From positions 17,547,936-17,611,935 of the forward strand of contig NC_081211.1 of assembly GCF_902713425.1 (NCBI RefSeq): a DNA stretch of 64,000 bases, read 5' to 3'. The notes under the pieces were generated by a model. The model ran no database searches and was not told the DNA's origin. It saw only the letters and a program-made list of their open reading frames with translations. Both the position numbers and the translations under genes were made by a program. This document shows, in pieces, positions 28,982 through 43,700 of this stretch (the first letter of the stretch is position 1; the number at the start of each line of letters is the position of its first letter). Source of the stretch: Acipenser ruthenus (lineage: Eukaryota; Chordata; Actinopteri; Acipenseriformes; Acipenseridae).

Positions 28982-31900
28982 ATGTATGTATAATGCTCTA
29001 TAAGCATACATTTTAGCAGCTGTCCAAACCAGTGGGATCTTGCATGGTCAAATGATCACAGAGTAACATCTTGAATGATTTTTGACCAGGTCAAAATTAT
29101 TCTGGAAGCATGTTTTCCAAAGTAGAAGCCAAGTCTACTCCAGGAAACATGTACAGTATGCTGGGCTTTAGGGTAAATGCTTTGTGAATTTCAAGTCCAG
29201 GGATGTTATCCAATCTGATCCCTCCTGCATTAGAAGTGGATATGAAGACATAGACAGATGTAAAATATTTCTTGAAGAATATACTGGGTTCTGTCATCAG
29301 AAATCACAGATTGAATGGAAATCAGGCTATTCTAAAGCATAACATTATTCTTATGAATTAAAACAGCCAGACCATCCAAACCCAAAACTTGTTTATACTA
29401 TAGTGCTGTCAGGTGTGTTTCTTTAATCCAGTGGTTAAATAGGTATTAAATCAAAGACTCATGATGATAAATCAACATCTGCAGGTTCCTCTGAAGAATA
29501 TTACAAACTGCCAAATGCTGGATTAAAGCAAGGATTTAAAAAGAATGGTGAAAGCAATGATTTGATTTGATTACTTCACCCAGTGTTTATTAAATAACAT
29601 AACAGGTTATAGATCAGGAAATTATAGTATGATACCTGGTAGTAATTGTTCCTACAATCCAATAACTCAATTGCAAACATTTAGAATGAAGGCTGTACAA
29701 TGATTTTCTAAGCTGTTTAGAAATTAATTTAATATTCACATCATACTTATGGACAATATATTCCAATGAATGTTGGCATCTTAATGTTATAAAGAATGTT
29801 GATACCATGAGCCTTTATTGACATTGTGAAAGTCAAAATCATGATGTCACACCCCCAGAGCAAGACCGCCTCAAAAAATAAATGAAAACACCTGCCATAA
29901 CACTGTCAATTGAGTACAGGCTCGCTATAGACAGAATGATGGGTCTGCCAGTTGTTTTTTTAATGTTCTGGAGGGATAGATGATCATTCCTCAACGATGA
30001 CTGTCTCAGTTCGTTAAGGGAAGTTGAGATGGATATCTGCAGCTCAGAATGTCACATACGTTCATCCTCTTGACACACAGCAGTCATTTCTACAGTCAAC
30101 CAAGTACCTATTATCACCAGCCCTCTATCAAAGTCCCTCAACTCTGCTGTGTTGCTCATTTAGACTTAAACTGACATGAAATGGGGAGATGCAGAATACA
30201 TGCTGAGAAAGCACAAATCAATCAGCCATGTGCAACATATGGCAGGTGTTTACATTTCTATGTGCACACCCTGTGTGTGTGGAATAGGAGCAGTCTGTTA
30301 TTCAATCAGGAGGCTGTGCCCATAGAGTTGTCACATATATTTAAAATGAATACTAGCTTTATCAAGCTGCATGGCAACACAACTGGAAAAAAGCAGAAGA
30401 TGTTTCCCTAGCTGCTGAATAAACAAGGCAACGACTGTCACTTCATGTTCCCAGCAGCTGCTATGTCTGCAAACTATTTGAGGAGCTGGGGATGTTGATT
30501 AGATTAACTAAAATGTGTTCAAATTCGCTTGTGCAGTACATAGAAACAGCAAAGACCTGGCTGGACGATATTTAATTACTTAACTCACTATAGTAACTTG
30601 GCTGAATATTGAAGAACGGTTTAAAGGTGTAATATCCTGTATGGTTATAGAAGTTCATACAAAATTAATAATAATAGTAATGTTATAATTATAACACAAC
30701 AGGCCATCGCTTCTTAAATTGATCCCTGTTGGGTTTTTTTTATGGTATCAAAGTCCTTGACAATGTCATTATATCCTCCTATTGCTGCAAATCATAACCA
30801 GAACATTTTCATCACAGTGGCTTAATGGCAAACAGGTTTCAAGTGTGGGTCCCTTCTGCTGAAACTACATTTGGAGAATGTAAGCAAACTGAAACGTAAA
30901 CAGCCTTGGTTTATGAAGAAATGAGATGTACAGGTTAAACAGTGGAAGAATATGTAAGAGAAAAGGAGCTGACTTAAAATCGATCATAATCATTGGACAT
31001 GAAAAACTGGAGGTAGTTTGTATAGGCAATAACATGTGTTTGTCACAAACAGGATTTGGTTCATTGTATACAAACCTTATTAACACTACATTTGATATAA
31101 AGCAATGATTTGAGAAATGTGATAAAGCTAACATTTATGTATTCACTCAAGTGTCAAATATTGTAATAAAAAAAACACCAGCTATGAATGAGTAATTATA
31201 TACAAAGTGCTTTCAGTCACAGCGCTGACCTTTAAGAGCCCCGCTGCAGTTATACTGGCAGCTGGCAGTGTTGTTAACAATCTGTAAACAAACCCCCACC
31301 TGCCCAAATACCTGCGATAGATCACTTGGGAATTCTCCAAATCACTTTGCAAATGCTATAAAATCTGTGTCAACAAATAGTATGGCTGGCCCCTGACATG
31401 TTTTTTTTTTGCCAGGGTTAATAGTTTTTTTTTTTGAAAAGTCTAAAAAATAACACACAGAATGCCATATATCTAGAACTAAGATACAAAGGCACACCCA
31501 CATTTTTTTTTAAAAACAGTCAGAAAATGCTGACCTGCAGTCACGTGTCCCTCAAACTTGGACATGCACCGCAGTGCACATTGTTTGAGTCTTGTCCCAT
31601 GTTGAAGGCTGTAGGTTGGGCTACAGTAGTCTGCTGAATGTCAAATTACATTACACATGTTTACAGGCTTGCACATGTCTGCATGCCATTCCAAGAACGC
31701 CCGGGAGAATCATGACGGACACGTTGGTCAATGCTGCATTGAGGGCTGGGCTGATTGCTCTGGCATCATGCCCTTTGTAAACCCTTGCAAAGCCAACACT
31801 AATTAATCACATGTCACTTGACCAGATACAGTGCAGGATGATTTCAAATTTTACTGACATTCTACAGTGTTTTGGCCAGTCGATGCATTGTTAAAATTCA

Positions 31901-32106
31901 GGCAACTTTTTTGCTTACAGACTTATATCCAACTCCATCTCATAATGGCAAAGAACAGACACCAGCAGATCAGAGTGCACAGTGCTAATAGCACACAGTA
32001 TGTGTTTATCTCTCACTCTCACTTAAGCAGCACTTGCAGCACGATATCTAAGCATAGGCTGCATAGTGTTTGCCTATTTTACACAGATAGGCATTTAACA
32101 CGCCAG

Positions 32107-32148
32107 CTTCTTCTTCTTCTTCTTCTTCTTCTTCTTCTTCTTCTTCTT
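32107..32148. repeat. (CTT)n microsatellite
   Basis: About 14 CTT units, no interruption seen. Confidence 0.97.
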
Positions 32149-33339
32149 GACTGTAATTCTATATGATAAAAACCTCGAGCTAGCACTATCCTGATTATAG
32201 CCTTATTATGCACAGTTGGGTGTACATTACTATTATTACTATAAACATTAATACTGGAGATTTTTCAAAAAGGATAACATGTTCCAGTCCCACCCTAGAG
32301 GGTAACTCACAAAAAAAGGAAATATCAAGGAAAATCTAAACACAGTTCTATGAACAGCAAAGTTTCATATCAGCCTGTAAGAAACTTTTTGGCTGCAGCA
32401 CAACTCCTCAACTGGAGAAAAAGCAGACGCGATCAAAGGATCCAGCCCAAATTAACATCCAATTTAGCATAGTCACCTGACAACACTGAAGGAGACACAC
32501 AAGCTTATATACATATCTAAGGCAGAGACTCCTTCCAAATTTCAAACACAGTCTCTCGAACAGGGTAATGATCTGGGCTCTGTCTGGTCCGAATGCCCAG
32601 GTGCATTGTAAATACAGAACTCTTGCCAAAACAAACAGAAGCTTGCTGTTGCATCCCAGTCCTGAGCTGCTGATCCTGTCTGTGTCTGCATTCGGGTAGA
32701 CTAGTCCTTCATTTATTCCATAGCGCAGAATACAGAAACAGAATAACAGAAACGTGAGAAGAGGTAAAATAGAAGACTTAGTAATGTAAAGCGAGCAGGA
32801 GCTTGGTAGCTGACGCAATGGGAGACTTTAGGTTAGGGTATAGTATAGAAACAGGTGGAGCCAGCAGAAAGGAATGACACACTATCACATGATTTCTCAA
32901 GAATCAGGCACCCAAGACACCAACATATGCCCGTAAGCAAAATGTCAGCCAGTTAAATGGAGGATTAGAGAACAGTTATCAAAATCTATGTATAGGGATT
33001 CCTTAAAAGGGATTATAAAAACGAATCATGTAATAAGAAGCATTATTCCCGACACAAAATAATGTTTTCTTACAAATTCAAAGCTTTTGTGTTATTAGGA
33101 AAAAAAATTAAATAAAACAAACTATTTAATCAACATGGAAAACCAGAATACCTTTTGAAAGAAAACAGAATACAATTGGAATTGGTTATGCCAGATTGCA
33201 TAATCACAAACATAAAACAAATGTTCTGTATGGTGAAAAAAGTGTAATTGTTCATGAACTACCAGTTCATAGCATAAACAGTAAGATGAATATAATCACT
33301 TATATTATAATTGATTCCTAAAGTGTAACTAAAACTTCA

Positions 33340-33520
33340 CTATTATCTGCTGTATTATTGAATTGTGGTTTGTCACACTTGATAATTATTGTATTTCTTG
33401 TTCTTATTGTATGACTTATATTGTAACACTTGAATGTATTTGTATTTGCTTGCGATTGTAAGTCGCCCTGGATAAGGGCGTCTGCTAAGAAATAAATAAT
33501 AATAATAATAATAATAAAAC
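33340..33520 (+). repeat. 3' end of a SINE/LINE sharing the TCGCC tail
   Basis: The last part reads GTAAGTCGCCCTGGATAAGG and ends in a TAATAATAA microsatellite. The tail matches the SINEs at 22.0 and 28.75 kb but the body upstream does not, suggesting a LINE or different SINE using the same reverse-transcriptase recognition tail. Confidence 0.6.
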
Positions 33521-36500
33521 CTCAATATTAGAGCAACGTGACTCAGAGCCATTCAGAATGATGGCAAACACCATAAAAAGATATGGTAGGGTAAAAAAGA
33601 AACCGTCTTGCTTGTTTTGTGTCGCACAGTGATTTACCTTTGTACAGTAATTACAGTTACATCATTACAGTAACTGAAAAAGAGTTCAACCTCACCACCC
33701 TTTCGTAATCTGTGTTGGAGTAAATTGGTCAACAGGAACAATTATAAATATCGTCACCCAAGTTGTGTGTTTTCTTTAAGATGTGGTAAACTTGCTGAGA
33801 GGTAATGAAATCTGTCACAACATTTCCACCAACTACCAAGAAAACAATGACCTAATCTGTGACAATTTCTTGGATAAACATGTTAGCTGGTGTATTCTAA
33901 TTCAAAACATATTTAATTGAAACTTTTGGAAACTGACTAATTTCACTTGCATGTAATTTTATTTTTGCTGATAAAACAAACTGTTAAAACATTCTTTACT
34001 AGAACACTCAGGAGAACTTACAAATTACATATGAAACCTTAGATAGATTATGAGTAAAAGCTTACACAATGCACACAATAAATGCAAACAGGACTTAATG
34101 AGTTTCTGGAAGGCTCTGTTTAGTAGGGCCAATTGCCCAAGAGCAAAGTCTTTTAGAGCAGTCTTTGCTTCAGCCAAACCCAACATCTGGTGCTGACACA
34201 GGGCTTTAATTTGAAAAGGGCTTTCATGTAATCACTACCTTTCATGTTTTTTCCTAAATCACTTTAAAACCTTGTTGCTGTGGGAAAGGGGGACATACCA
34301 GGAGCCAGGTCTGGCAAGTACATTAAATCTTGCAAAAGGAAGGGGACTTATGGCATCTGACAAAGTTTAGGACTTTTTTGGCTGTGTTTCAAAGTGCTGT
34401 TAGTGTTAGTCAAGGAATCTCTAAAAACTGAAAGTCATTTAGCAGTGTTAAATGTAGTTAATTTTGTAAGCGAGATTTGACAGCCTCTGTAATAGCCCCT
34501 TCTCAAGCTGGTAGAGATATAACTCAATCAAGGTTGGTTAAGACTCTACAGGAATCTGCACACAATTTGATTTGATTTTATATTTTAATATACTTGTTTT
34601 ATTACATATTTAAAAAAAAATGGACAAACTTACTTTAAAAATCTGATGTATGTTTACAGCAGAATTGGTAGCATTGGCAAAAAGGATAACACTGGCAGGG
34701 ACTGTTTCTCTTCATCACTCTACAGCAAACCCTGCTGGCCAGGCGCCAAGTGTGCTCAGGGCAGACATCTGCAGGGCTAGCCTTTGTCCTCCAGAGGTCG
34801 CTAGCTCACTGACATCCACTCCCGAGTTCCTGGGTGACAAAGGAAGCTGGTTTGGTTGTGGGTCTCCTGAGCCATGTTGGGAATTGCTGCGGTGAGGAGA
34901 AAAGCGATTGGGCATTCCAAATTGAAAATCAGGGGGAAAATTATAATTAGACACACTAAATATATATATAAAGAATTGATACTTTCATTAAGTAATTATA
35001 TTACTTCTTGCTTCTTGTAAGCACAGAGCTTTATCAGCGCCCCTATGGGCATTGTTTAATTTGCATCATTGCATTCCCTATGGCTTGTTGGTGCCAGTAT
35101 TCAGCTATCTACATCAGCTAGATAAGCGATTACTTCTTTCAGTTTTCACAGGTGGGTTTCTCAATTTTCTCAATTTAAAATTAGATTCAGTTTCTAAATG
35201 TTGGATGATCTCCTGAAACAGTGTTTTATATTGAAATAAAAGCCTAATTAAGAGGAAGATGTTATATGTAATACCATCACAGTATAGCATACACAAGCAC
35301 ACGAACAGCAACTCCTTCAAGTCAGAAGTACAGTTAATGCATTCCAGTTGTACTCGTTACTGTACATGCACCAAGCGGCATAGTCGTTTAACACGCAAGT
35401 GAACTGCTGTGCAGAAAGGCTGTTGGACTGCCAGCAACAGCAGTGCCAATGGAACCCTGGCCTATGAGCTTGCCTCATCCTGCCCTGGACAAGGGGCCTC
35501 ACTCTTAAGGGGGTTTGGGAGCAGCAAAGCCTTAATTACCAATTATACTGAACTGTGCTTTGTTAACTGAGAGCTAAGGTGAATCATCAAACTTTTTCCG
35601 CTTGTGAATTAAGCTGGATTTGAAGCCAGTGCTCCAGGGGTAAAAGGTTTGTGCCTTAACCCAAATGGGCTAAATGAGCGATGAGCTGAGTTTATAATGG
35701 AGTTTATTCATGGTGACTACTTCTGGACCCCAATAAAAAACACGATCTAGCCTTGTAAGTCTGTGTGAGGGTAGGTCCAGGATGACCCGCTGTAGCAGCA
35801 ATGCTTGGTGGTTTGGTCAAGTAACATCCTGGTATTTTTAACAGAGGGTCCATTGTAGAGCCCAGGAGGTGTGCTTTAAATAGTTCCTGATTTAATGTAA
35901 CCACCCATTGATTTCTAGAAAGAAACTGTATTGAAGAATCCTAGCCAGGTCCTCCAGAAGACTAACCCCCTTAAGCTGTTTTACTCCCCACTGCTTAACT
36001 CTTCTTATACCCTAATATACAGGGTGAGCACATCAAGTGAGATGATCATTTTGTGCTGCTTTTGGAGAAAAAATATGGCCATTTTAAGAGGGACTATTTT
36101 AAAAGTCTTTTTCAGCTTTTATCTTTCAGCTATTTATGCAATAATAAGGTCCAACTAAAAGAGCAAATTACAGATTCTAAGTCAATTATATTATTGAAAT
36201 TGGGTTACATTTGTCTTACAGCACTGTTAAAGATGTGACTGTAGTATTATATAGTATATGTGATCAGTTTTTTTATGTAATTCATTTAGGTTATGCATAT
36301 TTTAATTGGTTAGATATTTGTTAATATATTAGTAAACTGCTTGTTGAAAAAAATAAAGAGTGCCAATAAAAAGCTTTTCCTGTGTCCCACATATTTTTGT
36401 GTTGTACTGAAACGAAAACGTTTTTCAACGCACACTTACTTTGGACCCATTCTCAATGTAACATTGATTATGGAAAGTACATAACTCATGCCTGTCACTG

Positions 36501-37156
36501 CTCGTTCCTCTTGAAAAACCCAACAGTAATTAAAACATGGAACTGGTGAAAGTATTACATTATTAAACATTTTCTGTACTGCTTTCCACTCTTGAAATGC
36601 TCGAACATTAATTATACAAAAGCAATTCAAAAGCGCCTTAAGTACAAGATAAGTACGTAGTGATAAACCACTTTATTAGTGCCATGGGAATTTTAAGCAG
36701 TCGTCCAGCACACCATTAAACAATATATACTGCACCTAAGCAACATTCTGGCAGATGTCATATTAAAAACTGCCTTTCCTGGCTCTTTTAGAAAACACTA
36801 TGACCTATTTAGTGTGATTAATTCCAACATGGTTTCTGAAGGAGGCCTCTGGGGAGAGACACAGCAAGAGAGATTCATTTCAAGTTTATTTGGCATTTTG
36901 GGCTGCAGATTGAAGCCAATATAAACACAAACATAATGCAAAATTAAAGGTAATAAACCCATACTGGTTTCAACTAGATCTCTGAATTGAAGAAACATTT
37001 AACAACCAGCAGTAAAATAAATAGCGATATACCAGTACTTTACATAACTGGCAATTCACCTGATACCACCTTCTGCTTTTGAATGTAACGCTGCACTGCA
37101 GAAAAGGACTATATGTTGCTTTACATTGGGTGTTTGAATAAATGCTGTCTTAGGAG

Positions 37157-37515
37157 CAGGGCTGAAATTCTCAAGAGAAAAGTGCAGGTACTCATATGTG
37201 CAGCCAGGTGTAAACATAACAAATGGAGCCAATTTGAGTGCCAATGAATAAATACTTCTAAAATGTATAGATATCGGTACACAAGAATTTAACTAAAAAA
37301 TAACTGATACAATATAACCAATTCACACTAAAAAAGAAGCAGAAAATACTGAAAGCTTTGTATCCTCTGCATGTATCACTTAGTTATGTACTGGAATATA
37401 ACACTTAAGTTAAACCTTAAATGATAAGCATTAAGAAATATTACACTATGCAGTAACTGCTGTAGACAGGGAGTTTTATTTCAAGATATCCTAAAAAGAG
37501 GTGATATATAATATC
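37157..37515 (+). repeat. Dispersed repeat copy A (hAT-like family)
   Basis: Begins CAGGGCTGAAATTCTCAAGA and aligns by eye for about 350 bp with 59082-59445, sharing blocks such as GAAAGCTTTGTATCCTCTGC and TACACTATGCAGTAACTGCT. No right terminus found, so it is probably truncated. Confidence 0.75.
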
Positions 37516-39707
37516 ATCCCCGTTCCTACTTTTAGCTGGCATTTCATTTTTGCAGCCTCCTAATTTAACGTTGTGCTTTTGTTATTTAACCCACTAGTTT
37601 AACAGAGGTGTCCTTAAGCATAAAAACGAATACCCAGTGCGGAATGTACACTGATAGCAGCAAGTCCTTCAGGCACCTGCTCTGAGTATTTCACCAAACA
37701 TATCACAAAGCATTTTGGTATATTGGAGGATACACAAAAAATGTTCCAGCGACCACATTTCTGATAACCGCACTACCTGATGCGATCTAATTTAACCGTA
37801 TTTAGCACTTTTAAGGCAGTTTAAAGGCAACTAATACGGTTTAAAGGCGTAGTGTGGACAGGGCGCTTGACCGCATCCTGCACTCGCTTGACCGCATCCT
37901 GCACTTCACCCTTCCACAGTCCCCAGTATATATTTGTACATTTGTGTGCAGCTTTAATATAAACTATGTTCCTGTGGAATGCAAAAAATTAAATAAGCCT
38001 TGTAAATTTCTTGTCTGGAAAGCATTTTGATATACTGGTAATGTACAAACAACCCAGGGCTTTGCAGCGAATGAGTGAGGCTTGGCAGTGAATATGCCCT
38101 GACAGTGATCCGCAGCAAGGCTTCTAGTGATAAGATATAGACACTATGAAAAAAAGCTATAACATTGTAAGTAGAGCCAGTTTAGCATGCTTTTGTACAT
38201 GGGACTTTGGTTCTGATACCATAAGCTGGAGAATCTCTATTTTACAAGATGATAAAGGTTTTACAGTATGGAAAAAGCAGTTTGCTGTTTGTGAGTTTGA
38301 TATAAGATGGCTGTAAGCAAAGATATATCAGAATCGAATGGGGCATTACTGGTATTTCAGAACTGGATCTCAGACTGATACTGCATCCAAGAAGTCATGT
38401 GTTTTTAAGGAATGGCACATGTCCTTTAATACAACCACTGATTGGTCTTCAATGTAAGTGACTGATTTCTGATAGGCTTCAGAGACACGGGATGCCTGAA
38501 AGAGTCAATAAGCACAATAACCTAAACGTGCAGGTATCATGCAAGCTGTATCACCCTGACCTAAAAACAAAACCTTTCAGTCATGTACCTAAGTGAAATG
38601 GTGCTCCTGCCGAAAGAAATACACACACACACACAAGCTTAAACAACAGGACATGATTACATATCCTTCATGGCAGCTAATCTGCAGTTGCCTTTGGCAG
38701 AAGCAGGTCCCTGGGGAACCTCTTAAGCAATTGCCTTGCCCAGCAAGAATCAAGGCTGGTGTAAGGAGACAGTGTCTAAGGCTTGTGTACATTTGTGTGT
38801 TCAACCCATTACTGTAGTACACATTTAACAGATGAACTATATGCAGCTATATGGTGCCATACACAAGAGCATTATTTATTATAATTTTAAACAAACAAAC
38901 AAAAAAAGGTTCTGACTAGTTGGTCCTGTCATACTTTTTTGGCTAAAGGCTCCCTGTGATATTAGGCATCCAGACTAAGGACCCACCCAGTGAAAATGTA
39001 CCACAGTGCCATGAAGATTCAGGGTGTCAAATTATTAAGACTATCATCCCCAAGGTTGTACCAAAGGATTATGGCAGTCAAATGTCCTGGGAAATAGCCC
39101 CAGATGATGTAATGTTAATACAACATCCCTTGTCCAACGGGAGGGACAAATATGAAAACTTAGTTAACCCAGCTCCCGTACTTCAAAAGCTCAAATCTAT
39201 CATGAAGCTGTATCAATAACAATATATAACAACTCTGGTAAAGTAAAGCAGTGTATTGAATACAGACTAGCTAGATCAATAAAAAACGTGATTCAGTTAT
39301 GCAGTTGAGGATTGGGTGATTTAACAGTGGAGCAAGGGAGAGTGGTGAGGTTGTTTGTGCATCTCTGTATCTTTGCTTTTTCCAGCTGCAATCACTAGCA
39401 GGAGATTGTTATCGCAGGTTAGCAGGTTGAACGCAAATCCACACTGTTCATGATACTGAACGTTATAGTTGAAAAGAATGTTGAAGAAGTTAGTTACAAA
39501 TCCATTGTTTTTCAAAACACGGGGCTCTGTTTTAGGCATGGCAGCTCTTCAGACAACCAATCCTCTGACCTTAAATGTAGAATAGTTAGCAAAACTTGTG
39601 CGATAATGTTCCAGAAACACAGCATGCTTTGTAAGATTAACAGAATTAACAGAAACATTACCAACATATTTGAAGCCTAGTTACTTTTTTGAGGTGCAGG
39701 CAGGGGT

Positions 39708-39818
<111 letters not shown>

Positions 39819-40137
39819 TGTAAACAGAACATATAAAAATTCCTCCTGGGGCTAAAAGCCTTCTGTGTCAACCTCTCCACAGAAAAGTGAGCATTTGTAA
39901 AAGCGATCAAAATAACATGCTTATGTATTATTGTTTAGAATATGGGGCAAACTGGCTGTGACATATAATGTTTAAAGTTAAATGGTCAGCAAGGCTCTTT
40001 GCATTCAATTATATTATAGTGAATCAGGTTTAAGCACTTGCAAGTGTCTACGTGTGTAAAGGTAAATACGCGGGTTTCTACAGCCAAACCCAAAGCGCAT
40101 TGAGATCCAGCGGGAGTGTTCTATAAACTACCATTAC

Positions 40138-40219
40138 CATTGGCTTATCGAAATACAACTGGGCGGGGATGTCTCTAACTGTGAGAAGAAAATTTGGAGG
40201 AGTTTTAAAATCTGACAAA
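40138..40219 (+). promoter_or_regulatory. arsi: Likely ARSI promoter and non-coding first exon
   Basis: An inverted CCAAT box (ATTGG, 40139-40143) and a GC box (GGGCGGGG, 40161-40168) are followed by sequence ending CAAA before a perfect GTAAGT donor at 40220. An acceptor CTCTTTAAG at 40751-40759 would join this to the coding exon. Transcript evidence is lacking. Confidence 0.45.
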
Positions 40220-40774
40220 GTAAGTAACAACATTGAATGGGTATTTTAATTTTGCCAAAACTGTTTACTTTCAGGGTCGCTTTCAAGTATCAACTTTTTG
40301 ATAGAAGGATCTGTGCTTAATGAAACAATACCTTTATTTTGGACGTTTATTTCGTGGGTTTGTTAAATAATCGTTTTTTTTTTCTTAAACAATCTTAAAC
40401 AACTATTAAGCGAGAACTTTTCAATGATCATTTTTATTAGAATTTTTTTCCCCTTATTTTTAGTTTTTTAAAGGCTGTTTCATTGTACTGTAATGGATCG
40501 TTTACAATTTTTTCCTATTTTAACTTGATCTTATAATGCAGATCCCTCTCGGCTTTATTACAAGAAGGCATTTGCCTCAATGCATATTCTTAATAGAACT
40601 ATTGTATAATAAATCATAAACTATAAATATATATATATATATATTTTGCAAACATATTTTGATTCATTGCAACTCGATATATTATTAATAAATACGTACA
40701 TATTTTATTTATTTTGTATTTATTTTGCTATTTTTATTTTAAAATGGATACTCTTTAAGTTCATTTTGTGCGCC

Positions 40775-43700
40775 ATGGCAGTGTATGCCCTGACCGGGTT
40801 CTCCCTTGTCAGTTTGATAAGTTTTGGTTACGTGTCTTGGGACTGGATGAAGCCTACCCTGATGGAAAATGAACCTGCTGAAGACTACTCGGACAAAGCG
40901 TCAGACTTCGCCAAAAACCCGCCACCCCATATTATCTTCATTTTGACCGATGACCAGGGCTTTCACGATATCGGATACCACGGGTCAGAAATTATGACTC
41001 CGACATTGGATAAGCTTGCAGCAGAGGGAGTGAAACTTGAGAATTACTACATCCAGCCCATATGTACCCCATCCAGGAGTCAACTCATCACAGGCAGGTA
41101 AGAGTTAAACGTCTTTACACAATTTGGCGTAGCGCTCACCTATGTATAGGTCATTAGAGTGATCTCTTTATTGCATTCCACTTTGTTATTTTAAAAACCA
41201 TAACGTTACACTCCTGCTAAAAAAAATCACGAAATAGGGATTGGACAAAAAAAAAAAAAAAAAAAAAAAAAGATTCACTGCCAGAGCACAGTCAATGGGG
41301 CTGTAGAACCAGGAAAGGCTCTGATTTACAGCAAAAAAAAATAACAAAAAACAAAAAAAACACCCTGACCTCCAGATTCCCAATGGTCCATAATCGTCAT
41401 CACCACAATGAAGCCTCCATATCTGCTGTCTTGCCTATTGTGACTGAAAATGAGTTGCAGCAGGGAGATGCAGCTTTTATATTTTACATAATAAATAAAT
41501 CAGTCACACGAAGAACAGGGGGTTTAAATGATTACCTATCTTACATATGTTTTTGCCCAATCCCTGTACATTGGTCACTGCCTAATAACACCAACTGACT
41601 GTATTCATAAGAGAATTATATTAAGGTATGTTGAGTTACAAAAGACACACGTTTTATGTAACACAGAATAAGGTAATCTAAGGGCTTATGCACGTTTTTG
41701 TAACATCTTCATCTGCGGCAGTTGAGTTAATAATACTGACGTCAGCATAAGACACATACTTACCTCATTAGTTGAACAGAGATGTGCCTCATTGAACCAC
41801 ATGATTTGCACTTTCTGGCCAGGCCTTGACTTTCCATTCTATTGAATCGGCAGAGATGCCAATTCGTTACAAATTTAAGGAAACTTTGTACAGGAGCAAA
41901 GTATTTGTGAATATTCCCTTAGCGTCTGCTTGAGTTAATTTAACACACAGCCTGTGTTGTACTTCAACAGAAACGGCTTTGGTTTGCATAGTATGAAGAA
42001 TGGGCACAGATCCAAGGTCTCTTGGGTCAATCTGTACATTCAAAGCTATGTGGCATGCAGGTCAAGCCCTACACATACCCAGCTCAATGCAGACCGTCCT
42101 ACATTTTTCAAATTACAGTCACACAGATTAATATAGGTAAGCATTTATTCCAAGCCTATACATACCAAAACGGGACTTTCAGATTGAAGGAATATGAAAT
42201 AATCCATGCCGAGTATTTATTGCCTGCCTTTTAAAAAAGTACTTTAGCTGGCAGCAGAAGAAAACAGCTTAGTCACCCCTACTATGATGAATTGCATGCC
42301 AACTTAGCAGAAAACAAAAACATTTGAACACAGTTAATTCCCTGGCACAAGAACGAAAGGCGATGAAACTTTGGCTGCAGTTAGCAGCACATTCTGTTTT
42401 TTCAGTCTTAGAAGCCCATAGATAAGCACGGTGACGTAACATTGTTATTCCCAGGGACAATCTGGTGCAAAGAGAGCCCCAATTGAGCAGTACTGTACAT
42501 CAGGATGTGCAAGTTTTTCCTGTTGAACTATCGCTGTTAAACATCAGAAAGCTTTCTCCATTTTCTGTTTCACCAATAACTTATAGATCCTAATAATATA
42601 AAACCTTTTACGATAAAGGCTCTATGAGTCCCTTCTCTAACAAAGCCGTGGGAGTAACAGAAAACTACAGGCCTACAGATTGTGCGTATACGGGCTGTCC
42701 CTTCCATGGCAGATTTATTATGCACTATATAAAAGATGCGTCTCCCTGCTGCAAGTCGGTTTAGATTCCGATGGACTGACAGCAGATATAAAAGTCTTTA
42801 AGTGAGGGCCACTAGGATAAGATACTAGATCTTTCATTCATACTCAGGAAATTGTTCTATATGGTAGTTAGCTGCTTTAACAAACTGAACATGTTCATAA
42901 ACATCAAACCATTTTACACATTTATAAAAATAACAAGAAAACCACAAGTCTAAGTTGATATGTCAGCATAGTCAGAATTAAGAAGCACACATACATGCAT
43001 ATTTGTATTTTGAAATGAGCTGAACTGCAAACACAACTGCTTCCGTTATACTTCACATGCTGTTGGATTGGCAGGTCACATTAAAGCATAGGTGATATTC
43101 AATGTGGTTTGAGGATTATCATGTAACTGCTTTAGAGATGGGGAATGCACTGTTAAACCAGGCTAGAAACCTACCCACTAAGACTAAACTGCTTTAAACA
43201 TGAGGAATGGACTGTTAAACCAGGCTAGAAACTTACCCACTGAGACTGAAAAGGAGCAACAGGGTCAAAAATTGAGCTTAGACCTACAGACTATGGAGCC
43301 ACATTACAGTTGACTAATCTTCTTTTCCTTCCTAACCTCTTTAAGAACTGCAGGCAGGCTGTCAAAGACGAGTAGGGGATGTTTAATTACCCAGTGTACA
43401 CTTGGGCATGTTTATATAAAACACATGATAGGTTTGCTGTGTGTGGAGAGTGTATACAGGATCTAAATATGGACCTTACTGAGTTTTTAACATTTTCAAG
43501 TTGATAGTGTATTTTCTCCTGCACATTCTCAATATGATTAGAGATAACGACAGAACACTTACAAAGAGACAACAAAAAGACAATGATGTCTACTCAATTG
43601 AGCTACATGCTGCTGGGTCTAAATCATAATAAAGGGCTAATGGTTATACAGTACAACTCAAATATCCATCAGGACATGCTGGTATCTTTAGTTTATTTCT

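Noticed and set aside
38956-39219. 87-codon plus frame
   Set aside because: Not recognised, no splice context, and length is within chance for this AT-rich region.
40744-40758. Four-codon upstream ORF before ARSI
   Set aside because: It probably lies in the 5' intron, as an acceptor follows directly at 40759.
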